From the NCBI GenBank assembly GCA_965279355.1, contig OZ257155.1, forward strand, positions 2,108,001-2,172,000: a stretch of DNA of 64,000 bases. Reading direction: 5' to 3'. Shown in pieces: positions 7,988-16,856 of the stretch. Both the position numbers and the translations under genes were made by a program. Source of the DNA: G965279355 sp965279355 (lineage in GTDB: Bacteria; Pseudomonadota; Alphaproteobacteria; CACIAM-22H2). The first letter of the stretch is position 1; each line of letters starts with the position of its first letter. The notes under the pieces were generated by a model. The model was not told where the DNA came from. It was given only the letters and a program-made list of their open reading frames with translations, and ran no database searches.

Positions 7988-9655
7988 ATGCAGCATCGAT
8001 TTACGGGGGCTAAGGTGGCATACGGCTCTGTAAGCCGCCTCAGCGGCGTATTGGCGGCCATGGTTCTGTCGGGGGCCCTTCACGCAACGTCGGCGACCGC
8101 GCAGCCGGTTCCCTCTGCTCCCGCATCCCTGCCGGCCAAATGGGGCCCGCATATCGATCTCGAAGGCAAGCTCGGCAGCGAACGCCATATCGGCGAGGCG
8201 GATGTCTTTTATCCGCTTTGGCAGAATGGCGCGACGATGCTGTTTGGCAATCTCAAGGCACGGCTCGACGACAACGCCAGCAGGGAAGGCAATTACGGGC
8301 TCGGCCTGCGCCACATGCTGGAGAACGGTTGGAACCTCGGTACTTACGGCTATTTCGACCGGCGGCGCACCGAGCATCACAACTACTTCAATCAGATCAC
8401 GGCGGGCGTCGAAGCGCTGTCGCTCGACTGGGACTTTCGCGCCAACGCCTATATCCCGGAGGGACGGCGCAGCCACCCGGTCGACAGCCTGAACACGGCG
8501 AAGTTCGAAGGCACCACGGTTGTGTTCCGTGGTGGCGAGGAGCGGTCCTTGCGCGGCTTCGACATCGAGGCAGGATGGCGTGTGCCGGTGTTCGACGGCA
8601 CCGACAGCAAGCAGATACGCATCTATGGCGGCGGCTACCGGTTCTATGCCGACAGCGTGAACCCGGTGCAGGGTCCGCGCGGGCGGGCAGAGATGGTCTT
8701 CGACGAGATTCCCGAGTTGTGGGAAGGATCGCGCCTCGCGGTCGGGGCGGAAATGCAGCATGACGCGCCGCGCGGCGCGACGACATTTGTCTCAATGCGG
8801 CTGCGCATCCCGCTCCAGATCTTCGGCAGCGGCGGCAGCCCGTCGCGTCTGACGCCGATGGAACGGCGCATGACCGATCCGGTGGTGCGCGACATCGACG
8901 TTGTCGCCCAGGCCGGCTCCTTCGGCGCGCCGGAGACGGCGACCCAGTTCGCCAGCGGCGCGACGTTCTCAGTCATCAACAGCGCATCGACTAGCGGCGC
9001 GGCGCTGCCCGGCGCCGTGACCGCGCTTGCGAACAACTCGACCGTCATTCTTGCTGGCACGTTCAATACCACCGCCAGCGTCAACCTGACCGGCAACAAG
9101 AGCCTGATGGCCGGTACCATGACCGTGCGCAGCCCCTCCGGCCGCCTCGCGACCCTGAATACGCCAGCAGCCACGATTTCGAGCTCGGATGCTGTGACCA
9201 CCACGATCCAGGCCACAGGCAATAACACCATCTCCGGCCTGACGATCATTGGGACGGATACCGGCGGCGGCGCCCAGGGCATCGCGATGAGCAGCGGCGC
9301 CGGCAACATCAACATCCTCAACAACACGATCACCGTGACGCAAACCGGCCCCAACAGCGTTGTCGGAATCACCGCCGATAACAACGCTAATGTCGTGGTG
9401 AGCGGCAATACCATTACAGTGACGGGCTTCGCCGGCCAGGCCGCGAGGGCCGTGAATCTCAACACAGCAACGACGGTTACCGTCAGCGGGAATGCGCTGA
9501 GCGCCTCGGGCGGCCTTAACAACTTCGCCCTGGACATCACCGGCACCACGATCAACACGGCCGGGTCCGCGGGCAACGTGCTTGTCTTGGGCACCTGCAC
9601 GGGTGCGCCAACCTCCGGGTCTGTCAGCTTCGCCAACGGCACGACCTGCCCGTAA
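7988..9655 (+). CDS. Inverse-autotransporter-like adhesin: N-terminal beta-barrel plus beta-helix passenger
   Basis: A 555-aa exported protein with a signal peptide ending near residue 36 (SATAQ). Residues about 48-290 are alternating, aromatic-rich and full of W/Y/F-x-G turns (WGPHIDLEGKLGSER, NYGLGLRHML, GTYGYFDRRRTEHH), like the inverse-autotransporter barrel of intimin/invasin proteins. Residues about 310-540 are Thr/Asn/Gly-rich with regular short coils (NNTISGLTIIG, NINILNNTITV, NVVVSGNTITVTG), a right-handed parallel beta-helix. Barrel first and passenger last is the type Ve order. A C-terminal pair of Cys (GTCTGAP, GTTCP) may cap the helix. GTG at 8015 behind GGGGGC is an alternative start. 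No function beyond surface display is assignable. Confidence 0.72.
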   Translation: MQHRFTGAKVAYGSVSRLSGVLAAMVLSGALHATSATAQPVPSAPASLPAKWGPHIDLEGKLGSERHIGEADVFYPLWQNGATMLFGNLKARLDDNASREGNYGLGLRHMLENGWNLGTYGYFDRRRTEHHNYFNQITAGVEALSLDWDFRANAYIPEGRRSHPVDSLNTAKFEGTTVVFRGGEERSLRGFDIEAGWRVPVFDGTDSKQIRIYGGGYRFYADSVNPVQGPRGRAEMVFDEIPELWEGSRLAVGAEMQHDAPRGATTFVSMRLRIPLQIFGSGGSPSRLTPMERRMTDPVVRDIDVVAQAGSFGAPETATQFASGATFSVINSASTSGAALPGAVTALANNSTVILAGTFNTTASVNLTGNKSLMAGTMTVRSPSGRLATLNTPAATISSSDAVTTTIQATGNNTISGLTIIGTDTGGGAQGIAMSSGAGNINILNNTITVTQTGPNSVVGITADNNANVVVSGNTITVTGFAGQAARAVNLNTATTVTVSGNALSASGGLNNFALDITGTTINTAGSAGNVLVLGTCTGAPTSGSVSFANGTTCP

Positions 9656-9687
9656 CGCCTGACACGGCAGAGTGCTAGGATCGCCCT

Positions 9688-10515
9688 ATGAGCGATCTCG
9701 GGACTCTGCAATGGCTGGTCAAGATGGGCGCCGATGAGGCGATCGGCGATACGCCGGTCGACCGGTTCGTTGTGCCCCAGATGCCGACGCGGCCGGCCCC
9801 GTCCGCAGTCGCGACCCGTCCGGCCGCACCGGTGGAGACCCGCGACGCGCCGCCGCGCCCAGCCGCCCGGCCTGCCGCTCCGGCCATCGCAACGCCGCCG
9901 GCCGCCGCCGTGGCCGGCGCCCGGGCGCTGGCGGCAGAAGCGCAGACGATCGAGGAACTGCGCCAGAAGGTCGCCGCCTTCGACGGCTGCGCCCTCAAGG
10001 CGACGGCGACCAATGTCGTCTTTGCCGACGGCAACCCCAAGGCGCGGATCATGTTCGTCGGCGAAGCGCCGGGGGCCGATGAAGACCGGCAGGGCAAGCC
10101 GTTCGTGGGGGTCAGCGGCCAGCTGCTGGACCGGATGCTGGCCTGTATTGGCCTGGACCGGAGTTCGGCCTATATCACCAACATGCTGTTCTGGCGCCCG
10201 CCGGGGAACCGCCAGCCGACCTCGGCCGAGATCGCGGCGTGCATCCCCTTTGTCGAGCGCCATATCGAACTGGTGAACCCGGCCATCCTGGTGTTTGTCG
10301 GCGGGACCTCCGCCAAGACCATGCTGAACCGGACCGAGGGCATCATCCGCATGCGCGGGAAATGGGCGGAGTACAGCCTGCCGGGGCTTCCGGCCCCCAT
10401 CCCGGCCCTGCCGACCTTTCATCCGGCGTATTTACTGCGCTCTCCCGCACAGAAGAAAGACTCGTGGCGGGATTTATTGAGCCTCAAAAAGAAAATGGAA
10501 GCGCTCGGACTATAG
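9688..10515 (+). CDS. Uracil-DNA glycosylase, family-4-like, incomplete Fe-S ligand set
   Basis: A protein of 275 aa with a Pro/Ala-rich N-terminal 90 residues and a C-terminal glycosylase domain. Motif A is GEAPGADEDRQGKPF (125-139) and motif B is the HPAYLLR segment (245-251). Both are those of family 4/5 uracil-DNA glycosylases, which remove uracil from DNA. Family 4 normally binds 4Fe-4S through four cysteines. Here C101 (FDGC) and C185 (AAC) remain, the first of the usual C-x2-C pair is Phe, and the third ligand site in the NMLFWRPPGNR block is Trp169. I recall other alphaproteobacterial homologues sharing this pattern. The cluster is therefore probably absent, but the fold and activity may persist. 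The gene is monocistronic before a large palindrome. Confidence 0.85.
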   Translation: MSDLGTLQWLVKMGADEAIGDTPVDRFVVPQMPTRPAPSAVATRPAAPVETRDAPPRPAARPAAPAIATPPAAAVAGARALAAEAQTIEELRQKVAAFDGCALKATATNVVFADGNPKARIMFVGEAPGADEDRQGKPFVGVSGQLLDRMLACIGLDRSSAYITNMLFWRPPGNRQPTSAEIAACIPFVERHIELVNPAILVFVGGTSAKTMLNRTEGIIRMRGKWAEYSLPGLPAPIPALPTFHPAYLLRSPAQKKDSWRDLLSLKKKMEALGL

Positions 10516-10553
10516 TACCCAAGTAAATAAAGCCGGGTATTTACTTCTGTACT
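10514..10553. repeat. Long near-perfect palindrome after the glycosylase gene
   Basis: AGTAC, two unpaired bases, AAGTAAATA, an 8-base loop (AAGCCGGG), TATTTACTT, two unpaired bases, then GTACT. That gives 14 paired positions on each side, AT-rich in a GC-rich genome. It begins on the last two bases of the glycosylase stop codon and lies about 65 bp before the lytic transglycosylase gene. It could fold as a 3'-end hairpin in RNA or act as a binding site. No T-run follows, so a standard terminator is not supported. Confidence 0.7.
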
Positions 10554-10617
10554 TTCAGGGGCTTCGGCCATTTTTGCTTGCGCCGGGTGTCGGTTCTCCC
10601 GTATTAGATTTCCCAGC

Positions 10618-12801
10618 ATGCGAATCAGGGGCATTAATATTCGCAGCGCCTTGCCGATGGCGGCCGCAGTGCTGATCGCACTGGCGGCGCAGGGGACGCC
10701 AGCCGCTTCAGCGGCGGTGAAAACCGAGACGGCAGCGCTCTCCAAGGTCGATGTCCAGGCGCGCTGGGCATCCGAGCTGCCGGCTGTCCTGTCGGCGGCT
10801 GATGTTGCCCTCTATCGGAAGATCTTTGCAGCCCAGGCCGCCGGCGACTGGCCCGCGGCCGACCGCGAAATAGCCCGCCTGCGCGACCGCCGCCTGGTCG
10901 GCCATGTCCTCGCCCAACGCTATCTGCATAGCGGCTGGCGCTCCGCCTATCCGGAGCTTGCCGCGTGGCTGAAGGACTATGCCGATCATCCGGATGCGCC
11001 GACGATCTACAGCATGGCTCTCAAGCGGGCGCCCAAGAAGGGCGCAGCGCCGCTCCGCCGCCCGAGCTTTGAAAACCTGAAAGCCGGCTGGTTCACCGAA
11101 GAAGAAGCCCCCGAACCCGCTGACGACACGCCGGATGTTGCCGATGCACCGTCGCCGCCACCGGCAAAGCTGCTTGGCGAGATGCTGGGCAAGGCCAGCG
11201 GCATCAAGGGACAGATCACCGACCGCATGCGCCGCGGCGATCTCGCCGGCGCCGAACATCTGCTGCGCTCACGCGATGCAGCCCGCCTGCTGAGCGAAGG
11301 CGAATACGATTATCTCAAGGCCCGCCTCGCCGCCGGCTGGTTCGCGCAAGGCGACGACCAGCGCGCTCTGGAACTGGCGCATGAAGCTGCCTCGCGCTCG
11401 GGTGCTCTCGTGCCGCGCGCCAACTGGATCGCCGGCCTGTCCTTCTACAAACAGGGCCGCTACGCCGAAGCCGCCCGGCATTTCGAAGACCTCGCTCGCA
11501 CGCCGAATGCGCAGCCCTGGGATCTCGCCGCCGGTGCATTCTGGGCCGGCCGCGCCTATCTCCAGGCTCGCCGCCCGGAAATCGTGAATTACTGGACGAT
11601 GCAGGCGGCGCAGTATCCGCAGACCTTCTATGGCCTGCTGGCCGCGCGCACGCTCAGCATCAGCCCTAATCTCAACTGGGATCCGCCACCGCTCTCGAGC
11701 GCAGACGCCGAGACGCTGTCGCGCACCGCCGCCGGCGGCCGGGCCTTCGCGCTGGTGGAAGTCGGCGAGCACGGCCGCGCCAGTCGAGAATTCGGCCGCC
11801 TCCGCCCAACCGGCGGTCCCGGCCTGACGCGCGCGCTGCTCGCCGTGGCAATGCGCGCCAACATGCCGCTGATGTCGATCCGTCTCGGCCGCGAACTGGG
11901 CGACATCGAAGGCCGCCGCTATGACGGCGCTCTCTATCCCATTCCGCCGTGGCGTCCCGAAAACGGGTTCGAGATGGACCCGGCGCTGGTCTACGCGATC
12001 ATGCGCCAGGAATCGGCATTCAATCCGCGCGCGCTCTCATCTGCCGGCGCACGCGGTCTGATGCAATTGATGCCGGGCACCGCCGCGGGCATGGATGGCC
12101 GCTCCTTCAAGGGACGCGCCGAGACGCTCTACGAGCCCGAACTCAACGTGGCGCTGGGCCAGAAATATCTGCGTCAGCTCCTTGAGCACGATGCGGTGCA
12201 GGGCGATCTGATCCGCCTCACCGCCGCATACAACGGCGGGCCCGGCAATCTCACGAAGTGGAAGCGCAAGCAGGACATGCGCGGCGATGCCGCCGATGAC
12301 GCGCTGCTGTTCATTGAAGGCCTGCCGGCCCCCGAAACGCGGCAGTACATCACCCGCGTTCTCTATAATTACTGGATGTATTCGCAGCGCCTCGGCCATC
12401 CGACGCCGTCGCTTGATCGCCTCGCCGCCGGTGAATGGCCGGACTACGGCCCGCGCGATGCCAGCACCACCCTGATCGCCACGGTTCCGAACGTGGAAAC
12501 ACCCGCTGCCGTGCAAAAGCCGCTGATCGCCCCTGCAGCGGCACCACTGGCCGCGATGCCGTTGACCGCGATGCCGGCCGTTCCTGTCGGTCGAGTGGAG
12601 AAAGCGCCGCTCGCCACGGCCGCGATTGTCCCGGCCTCGGTCGCGCTGCCCAAGCCAACTGCGGCCCGTCCGCAGGCGAAACAAAACGTTGTCAAAGCCG
12701 CCGTGACGCCCACTTCGACCAAGGCGACGGCCAGCAAGCAGAAGAAAAAGGCTCCGGCCACGGCAGCGCGGAAGGACACCTCGCGCAATGCCAAAAATTG
12801 A
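10618..12801 (+). CDS. slt: Soluble lytic murein transglycosylase (Slt type)
   Basis: A periplasmic enzyme of 727 aa that cleaves peptidoglycan with 1,6-anhydro-MurNAc formation. It has a signal peptide ending near ASA (residue 31). A long helical superhelix (U/L-like domain, about 35-440) contains TPR-like units such as AGLSFYKQGRYAEAARHFEDL. It is followed by the SLT catalytic domain with YAIMRQESAFNP (catalytic Glu465), SSAGARGLMQLMPGTA and AAYNGGPGN. The last 110 residues are a low-complexity Ala/Pro/Thr tail ending Lys-rich, possibly cell-wall associated. The 3' end overlaps moaB by 14 bases, so the two are co-transcribed. Confidence 0.95.
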   Translation: MRIRGINIRSALPMAAAVLIALAAQGTPAASAAVKTETAALSKVDVQARWASELPAVLSAADVALYRKIFAAQAAGDWPAADREIARLRDRRLVGHVLAQRYLHSGWRSAYPELAAWLKDYADHPDAPTIYSMALKRAPKKGAAPLRRPSFENLKAGWFTEEEAPEPADDTPDVADAPSPPPAKLLGEMLGKASGIKGQITDRMRRGDLAGAEHLLRSRDAARLLSEGEYDYLKARLAAGWFAQGDDQRALELAHEAASRSGALVPRANWIAGLSFYKQGRYAEAARHFEDLARTPNAQPWDLAAGAFWAGRAYLQARRPEIVNYWTMQAAQYPQTFYGLLAARTLSISPNLNWDPPPLSSADAETLSRTAAGGRAFALVEVGEHGRASREFGRLRPTGGPGLTRALLAVAMRANMPLMSIRLGRELGDIEGRRYDGALYPIPPWRPENGFEMDPALVYAIMRQESAFNPRALSSAGARGLMQLMPGTAAGMDGRSFKGRAETLYEPELNVALGQKYLRQLLEHDAVQGDLIRLTAAYNGGPGNLTKWKRKQDMRGDAADDALLFIEGLPAPETRQYITRVLYNYWMYSQRLGHPTPSLDRLAAGEWPDYGPRDASTTLIATVPNVETPAAVQKPLIAPAAAPLAAMPLTAMPAVPVGRVEKAPLATAAIVPASVALPKPTAARPQAKQNVVKAAVTPTSTKATASKQKKKAPATAARKDTSRNAKN

Positions 12802-13348
12802 CGAAACGCGGCCGTTCCTCGCGGTCAACATCGCTGTCCTGACCGTCTCCGATACGCGTACGGTTGACGACGATAAGTCAGGCCGCACCCTCTCCGAACT
12901 GATCGAAGCCACCGGCCACAAGGTCGCGGCACGCAAGATCGTGCGCGACGACAAAGCCGCAATCACTGAACAGCTGCGCGCTTGGATTGCCGATCCCGTC
13001 ATCGACGTCGTAATCTCGACCGGCGGAACGGGTGTCACGGGACGCGACGTCACGCCGGAAGCCTTCGAGGCGATCTTCGAGAAGAAGATCGATGGCTTCG
13101 GCGAGATGTTCCGCATGATCAGCTACCAGAAGATCGGAACCTCGGCCCTGCAGAGCCGCGCCACCGGCGGTGTATCCGGCGGCACCTATCTCTTCGCGCT
13201 GCCCGGCTCGCCCAGCGCCTGCCGCGATGGCTGGGAGGAGATCTTGCGCCACCAGCTCGACAACCGCTTCCGCCCCTGCAATCTGGTGGAGCTGATGCCG
13301 CGCCTGCAGGAACACCTCAAAACCAAGCCTCCTAAGGCAACCGTTTAG
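12788..13348 (+). CDS. moaB: Molybdenum cofactor biosynthesis protein MoaB
   Basis: A 186-aa member of the MoaB/MogA family, which adenylylates molybdopterin before metal insertion. Motifs seen are AVLTVSDTR near residue 14, VVISTGGTGVTGRDVTPEA near 75-93 (the molybdopterin-binding TGGTG loop), and FALPGSPSACRDGWEEIL near 138. The length is standard. Translation starts inside the slt coding end (14-base overlap). The window also holds two molybdenum enzymes, SorA and a CoxL-type protein, which need this cofactor, although other moa/mog genes are not present here. Confidence 0.93.
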   Translation: MPKIDETRPFLAVNIAVLTVSDTRTVDDDKSGRTLSELIEATGHKVAARKIVRDDKAAITEQLRAWIADPVIDVVISTGGTGVTGRDVTPEAFEAIFEKKIDGFGEMFRMISYQKIGTSALQSRATGGVSGGTYLFALPGSPSACRDGWEEILRHQLDNRFRPCNLVELMPRLQEHLKTKPPKATV

Positions 13349-13399
13349 GGGCCACGGTCTGACATCGCCCTTCGCGCGTCGATACGGTATGTATCGCGC

Positions 13400-14398
13400 A
13401 TGGCCGACGCTCCTCCGAAAATCGATCTGAAAAAGGCCCTGCCCGCCCTGCGCGGACAGTCGGGGCTTCGCAAGATTCAACCGGGCGATTTAACGGCACT
13501 ACCGCGGCTCGGCCTTGCGCATCTTCACTGGCGCATTCGCGGCACGGGCAAGCTGCTGCGGGTGCCGCTGGTCCCTTCGGTCGATCTGAAACGACAGGCC
13601 ACGGCCTTCGAGCGGCTGGCAAAGAGCGGCCATGTCCCGGCGCTGCATGCGGTGCTGCCGCCCCGCGAGGGCCTCCCGCTCGGTGCGCTGCTGGTCGATG
13701 AAATCGATGGCCATGCACCAGAACTGCCGCGCGACTTTTCCGCCCTCGCGCGGACGCTGGCGGCAATCCATGAACTGCCGGTTCCGGCGCGGCGCGGACC
13801 GCTCGACACCCCCGACGATCCGTTTGCCGCGACGCTGGAAACGATCGAGCGCAACTTCGCCACCGGCGACCGCGATCTGGCGCCGAAAACGCGCAAGCTC
13901 CTGATGTCGGAAATCCGTTGGGCGCGCGGTTTTGCGGCCAAAAACGCGAAGCTGCTGCGCCGCGCACCGCGCGCACTGGTGCTGACCGACACGCATCCCC
14001 GTAACTTCATCATCGACGACAAGGGCACCGCGTTTGCTGTCGATCTTGAGAAGACGCTCTACGGCGCGCCGGCCATCGACATCGCGCATGCCATGCTGCC
14101 CGCGGCCATCGCCTGGGGAAAAGCCGATGAGCGGGTCGGCGAGGCCGACCGAAGACGGTTCCTGATGACCTATTTTCTGCTGCGTGGCCCCAAGGTCGAA
14201 CAGGCGATGCGCCCGCTGCTCAAGCCAATGCTGCGCCTCACCTGGCTGCGTACCACTGTCGCCTTTGCCGCGATCGCCGCGACCGGGGCCGAGAAGGCCC
14301 TCGGTTCCGCCGCCCGTGCGACCGCCCAGGAGGCCATCGCCGCCGCCCTCGATCCGCGGCGCATCGCCCGCAGCCGCGAGGCTTGGCTTGCCCTGTAA
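13400..14398 (+). CDS. APH/choline-kinase-like phosphotransferase
   Basis: A cytosolic protein of 332 aa. The C-terminal half has a Brenner-like catalytic segment, LVLTDTHPRNFIIDD near residues 195-209. It is followed by a metal-binding AFAVDLEKTLYGAPAIDIAHAM near 214-235 (D-x-E). This order is that of aminoglycoside phosphotransferase/choline kinase-fold enzymes. The catalytic loop has THPRN in place of the classical HGDxxxxN, so activity and substrate are uncertain. The N-terminal part is basic, with weak signs of the nucleotide lobe. It starts 51 bases after moaB and could be in the same transcript. I would not call it a resistance gene. Confidence 0.7.
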   Translation: MADAPPKIDLKKALPALRGQSGLRKIQPGDLTALPRLGLAHLHWRIRGTGKLLRVPLVPSVDLKRQATAFERLAKSGHVPALHAVLPPREGLPLGALLVDEIDGHAPELPRDFSALARTLAAIHELPVPARRGPLDTPDDPFAATLETIERNFATGDRDLAPKTRKLLMSEIRWARGFAAKNAKLLRRAPRALVLTDTHPRNFIIDDKGTAFAVDLEKTLYGAPAIDIAHAMLPAAIAWGKADERVGEADRRRFLMTYFLLRGPKVEQAMRPLLKPMLRLTWLRTTVAFAAIAATGAEKALGSAARATAQEAIAAALDPRRIARSREAWLAL

Positions 14399-14475
14399 CC
14401 GGCGTTAAGCGGTTTGCAACGGTTGCGGGAGTAGGATTCAATGACGGTCGACCGAGGTCATTGGATTCGCCGCGC

Positions 14476-15702
14476 GTGAGCGTCCTTCTCGAATTTCTCG
14501 AATTCGTCACCGGCGGACAACAGCCGGCCGTGCAGGACCTCCTGCATCGCGTGCTGGTCAAGAGCCGCAAGCTCACCGGCGCCGAAGCCGGCTCGATCTT
14601 CATCATCCGCCACGGCCGCAAGAAGGTATTGGAAGCCATCAGCCACCAAAACGACCTGGTGAAGGTCGCGACGGAAACCTTGCGGCTGCCGATCGATTCG
14701 AATTCCATCGCCGGCCACGTCGCCCGCACGGGCGAGCGCGTGCGGGTCGATGACGTCTACAAGATCCCGTCCGACAAGCCCTACCAGTTCAACCCGGACA
14801 CGGACCGCGTCAGCGGATTCCGCTCGCGCTCGGTCCTGTGCTTTCCGCTCAAGAACTCGGCCGATGAAGTGATCGGCGTCGTTCAGTTGATCAACAAACG
14901 CGACAACACGGGCAAGGGCCCGTTCGCCTTCACCAGCGAAGACGCCGCCTTGATTCAACCCATCAACCACATCGTCGGCGGCGCCATCGAGCGTGCCCTG
15001 ATGATCGAGCGGATCTCGGAGCAGAACCGCCGCCTCAAGGAACGCAGCCGCCTTCTGTCACGCCAGCGCAAGCGCATTGCCACGCTGAAGGATCAGACCG
15101 AAGAAGCGTTCCAGATTTCCATCCGGCTGCTGGCGCGCGCCACCGAACTGCACGACGAAGACACCGGCAATCACATCGTGCGGGTCAACGAATACTCCTA
15201 CCTGCTGGCGCAGAAGCTGGGCATGCCGCCCGCATACTGCGACGAGATCCGCTACTCGGCGCAGCTCCACGATGTCGGCAAGATGAGCGTCGATTCCGCC
15301 GTGCTGAAAAAGCGCGGCCAGCTCACCGCCGCCGAGCGCGAAGAGATGAACCTTCATCCCAAATACGGCCACAAGATCCTGAGCCAGTCGGGCCGCCTCA
15401 AGATGGCGGCGGAGATCGCGCTCTGCCATCACGAGATGTGGGACGGTAGCGGTTATCCGAGCGGGCTCAAGGGCGACCAGATTCCGCTGTCAGCGCGGCT
15501 TGTCCAGCTCGCCGATGTCTACGACGCGTTGCGCAGCCCGCGCCCCTACAAGGAAGGCTACAGCCACGCCAAGGCGTGCAAAGTGATCCTTGAAGGCGAC
15601 GAGCGCATTCATCCGGACCGGCATTTCGATCCCAAGCTGATCGCGCTGTTCAAGCAGCACCACCAGGAACTCGACCGCATCTGGCGCAAGCTGCAGGACT
15701 AG
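14476..15702 (+). CDS. GAF - HD-GYP domain protein (probable c-di-GMP phosphodiesterase)
   Basis: A GAF domain occupies roughly residues 10-175 (AGSIFIIRHGRKKVLEAIS, SRSVLCFPLKNSADEVIGVVQLINK). A short coiled-coil linker rich in Arg/Lys/Glu follows. The HD-GYP domain has H-D at SAQLHDVGKM, CHHEMWDGSGYPSGLKGDQIPL (the HHExxDGxGYP signature) and DVYDAL. This family hydrolyses c-di-GMP at a bi- or tri-nuclear metal site, with GAF as the sensor. The start is uncertain. GTG at 14476 fits the conserved domain edge. TTG at 14461 has a closer GAGG. TTG at 14383 would overlap the phosphotransferase gene. None is an ATG. Confidence 0.9.
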   Translation: MSVLLEFLEFVTGGQQPAVQDLLHRVLVKSRKLTGAEAGSIFIIRHGRKKVLEAISHQNDLVKVATETLRLPIDSNSIAGHVARTGERVRVDDVYKIPSDKPYQFNPDTDRVSGFRSRSVLCFPLKNSADEVIGVVQLINKRDNTGKGPFAFTSEDAALIQPINHIVGGAIERALMIERISEQNRRLKERSRLLSRQRKRIATLKDQTEEAFQISIRLLARATELHDEDTGNHIVRVNEYSYLLAQKLGMPPAYCDEIRYSAQLHDVGKMSVDSAVLKKRGQLTAAEREEMNLHPKYGHKILSQSGRLKMAAEIALCHHEMWDGSGYPSGLKGDQIPLSARLVQLADVYDALRSPRPYKEGYSHAKACKVILEGDERIHPDRHFDPKLIALFKQHHQELDRIWRKLQD

Positions 15703-15739
15703 ATTTTGCCCAGCACCTCTTGCTCCCTGCGTAGGCCGG

Positions 15740-16831
15740 CTACGACGCCATTGCCAGCGCGGGCGTCACGTCCTCGATCATCAGAGCCGGGCGATAGACG
15801 AAATCCGGATCTTCATTCTCCCGCTTGATCAGCGCTTCGAGCGACCTCCGGGCACGGAGCGGGGCCTCGTCCACCTTCATCGCCACTCTCGGGATGGCGC
15901 CGCCGTACGTCTCCAGCTGTTTCTGCTGGATAGCGAGGATGCCCGCATCCTCATCGAAGGTCTGGGAGACCCCGGCGCGAATCGCCTCGGTGAGGGCATC
16001 GTCGCCGGGGCGAAAGTTGCGCGCGAGCGACCAGAAATAATGCGTCGCGTGCTCGGTTTCCGGCGTGAGCAGATGCAGGACATGACTGCGATAGGCGTTC
16101 TCCGGCGACGTCCCGGCGGGATAGACGCCGACGTCAGTCATGCAGATCGACGGGGCCAGGCTGATCGCCGTCTGCCACCGGTTGATACGGCCGTGGCGGT
16201 TTAGCATCATGGCAAAGAATGGCGGTGCCTCGATATTCGGCATTTCGCGATGAGCCCGAACCATGCCCTCGCCCTCGATCGTAACCCTGGCCGGATAATT
16301 CGGAATGCACTCCTCTTCGTCCTGGCCGATCGTTTGCAGATGGACCCAGCTCTCGTGCCCGAGGTCCATCAGATTGTCGACGGACAGCCGAAAATCGCAG
16401 TCCAGACGATGATAGCCGCGTGACGGCGTCCACTCCGGATGGTCGTTCCACCGGATATCCGGAATGAGATCGATATCCGCCCGCTCGACCTGCCCCATCC
16501 AGATCCAGAGCAGCCCGTGCCGCTCCGCAAACGGAAAACTGCGCAGGCAGGCTTTCTTCGGGATAAGGCTCTGGCCGGGCGCCAAAGTGCACGCCCCCGT
16601 GATCGAGAACCGCATTCCGTGATAGCTGCACTGAAGGTCATCGCCGACGCGGCGGCCCGCCGACAGCGGCATCAGGCGGTGCGGGCACAGGTCCTCCAAG
16701 GCTGCGATGCGTCCGTCGGAGTGGCGCATCATGACGACGGGGGTGCCGAGAAACCGGCGCCCCACCACCTTGCCGTTGTCCAGCTCGTGCCTGAACCCGG
16801 CGACATACCAAGCATTCCGCAGCCAGTTCAT
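15740..16831 (-). CDS. Rieske non-heme iron oxygenase, VanA-like alpha subunit
   Basis: A 363-aa oxygenase component. The Rieske 2Fe-2S centre is C49-P-H51 with C68-S-Y-H71-G. The mononuclear iron site is carried by DNLMDLGHESWVH, whose D-N-L-x-D-x-x-H-x-x-x-x-H pattern is that of vanillate O-demethylase-like monooxygenases. The length matches. The substrate is probably an aromatic or polycyclic acid but cannot be named. No ferredoxin-reductase (VanB) gene is adjacent, so the electron donor must be encoded elsewhere. A good SD, AGGGAGAA, precedes the ATG. It diverges from a MarR regulator across the 15-bp repeat array. Confidence 0.9.
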   Translation of the reverse strand: MNWLRNAWYVAGFRHELDNGKVVGRRFLGTPVVMMRHSDGRIAALEDLCPHRLMPLSAGRRVGDDLQCSYHGMRFSITGACTLAPGQSLIPKKACLRSFPFAERHGLLWIWMGQVERADIDLIPDIRWNDHPEWTPSRGYHRLDCDFRLSVDNLMDLGHESWVHLQTIGQDEEECIPNYPARVTIEGEGMVRAHREMPNIEAPPFFAMMLNRHGRINRWQTAISLAPSICMTDVGVYPAGTSPENAYRSHVLHLLTPETEHATHYFWSLARNFRPGDDALTEAIRAGVSQTFDEDAGILAIQQKQLETYGGAIPRVAMKVDEAPLRARRSLEALIKRENEDPDFVYRPALMIEDVTPALAMAS

Positions 16832-16856
16832 AGGGTTCTCCCTGTCGCGCTAGTTA

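Noticed and set aside
8644..10422. Minus-strand open frame spanning the adhesin and the glycosylase
   Set aside because: It crosses two well-supported plus-strand genes and their gap, and has no domain of its own.
13400..14398. Aminoglycoside resistance gene
   Set aside because: Only the general APH fold is visible, and the catalytic loop departs from the HGD form. The surroundings are chromosomal housekeeping genes.
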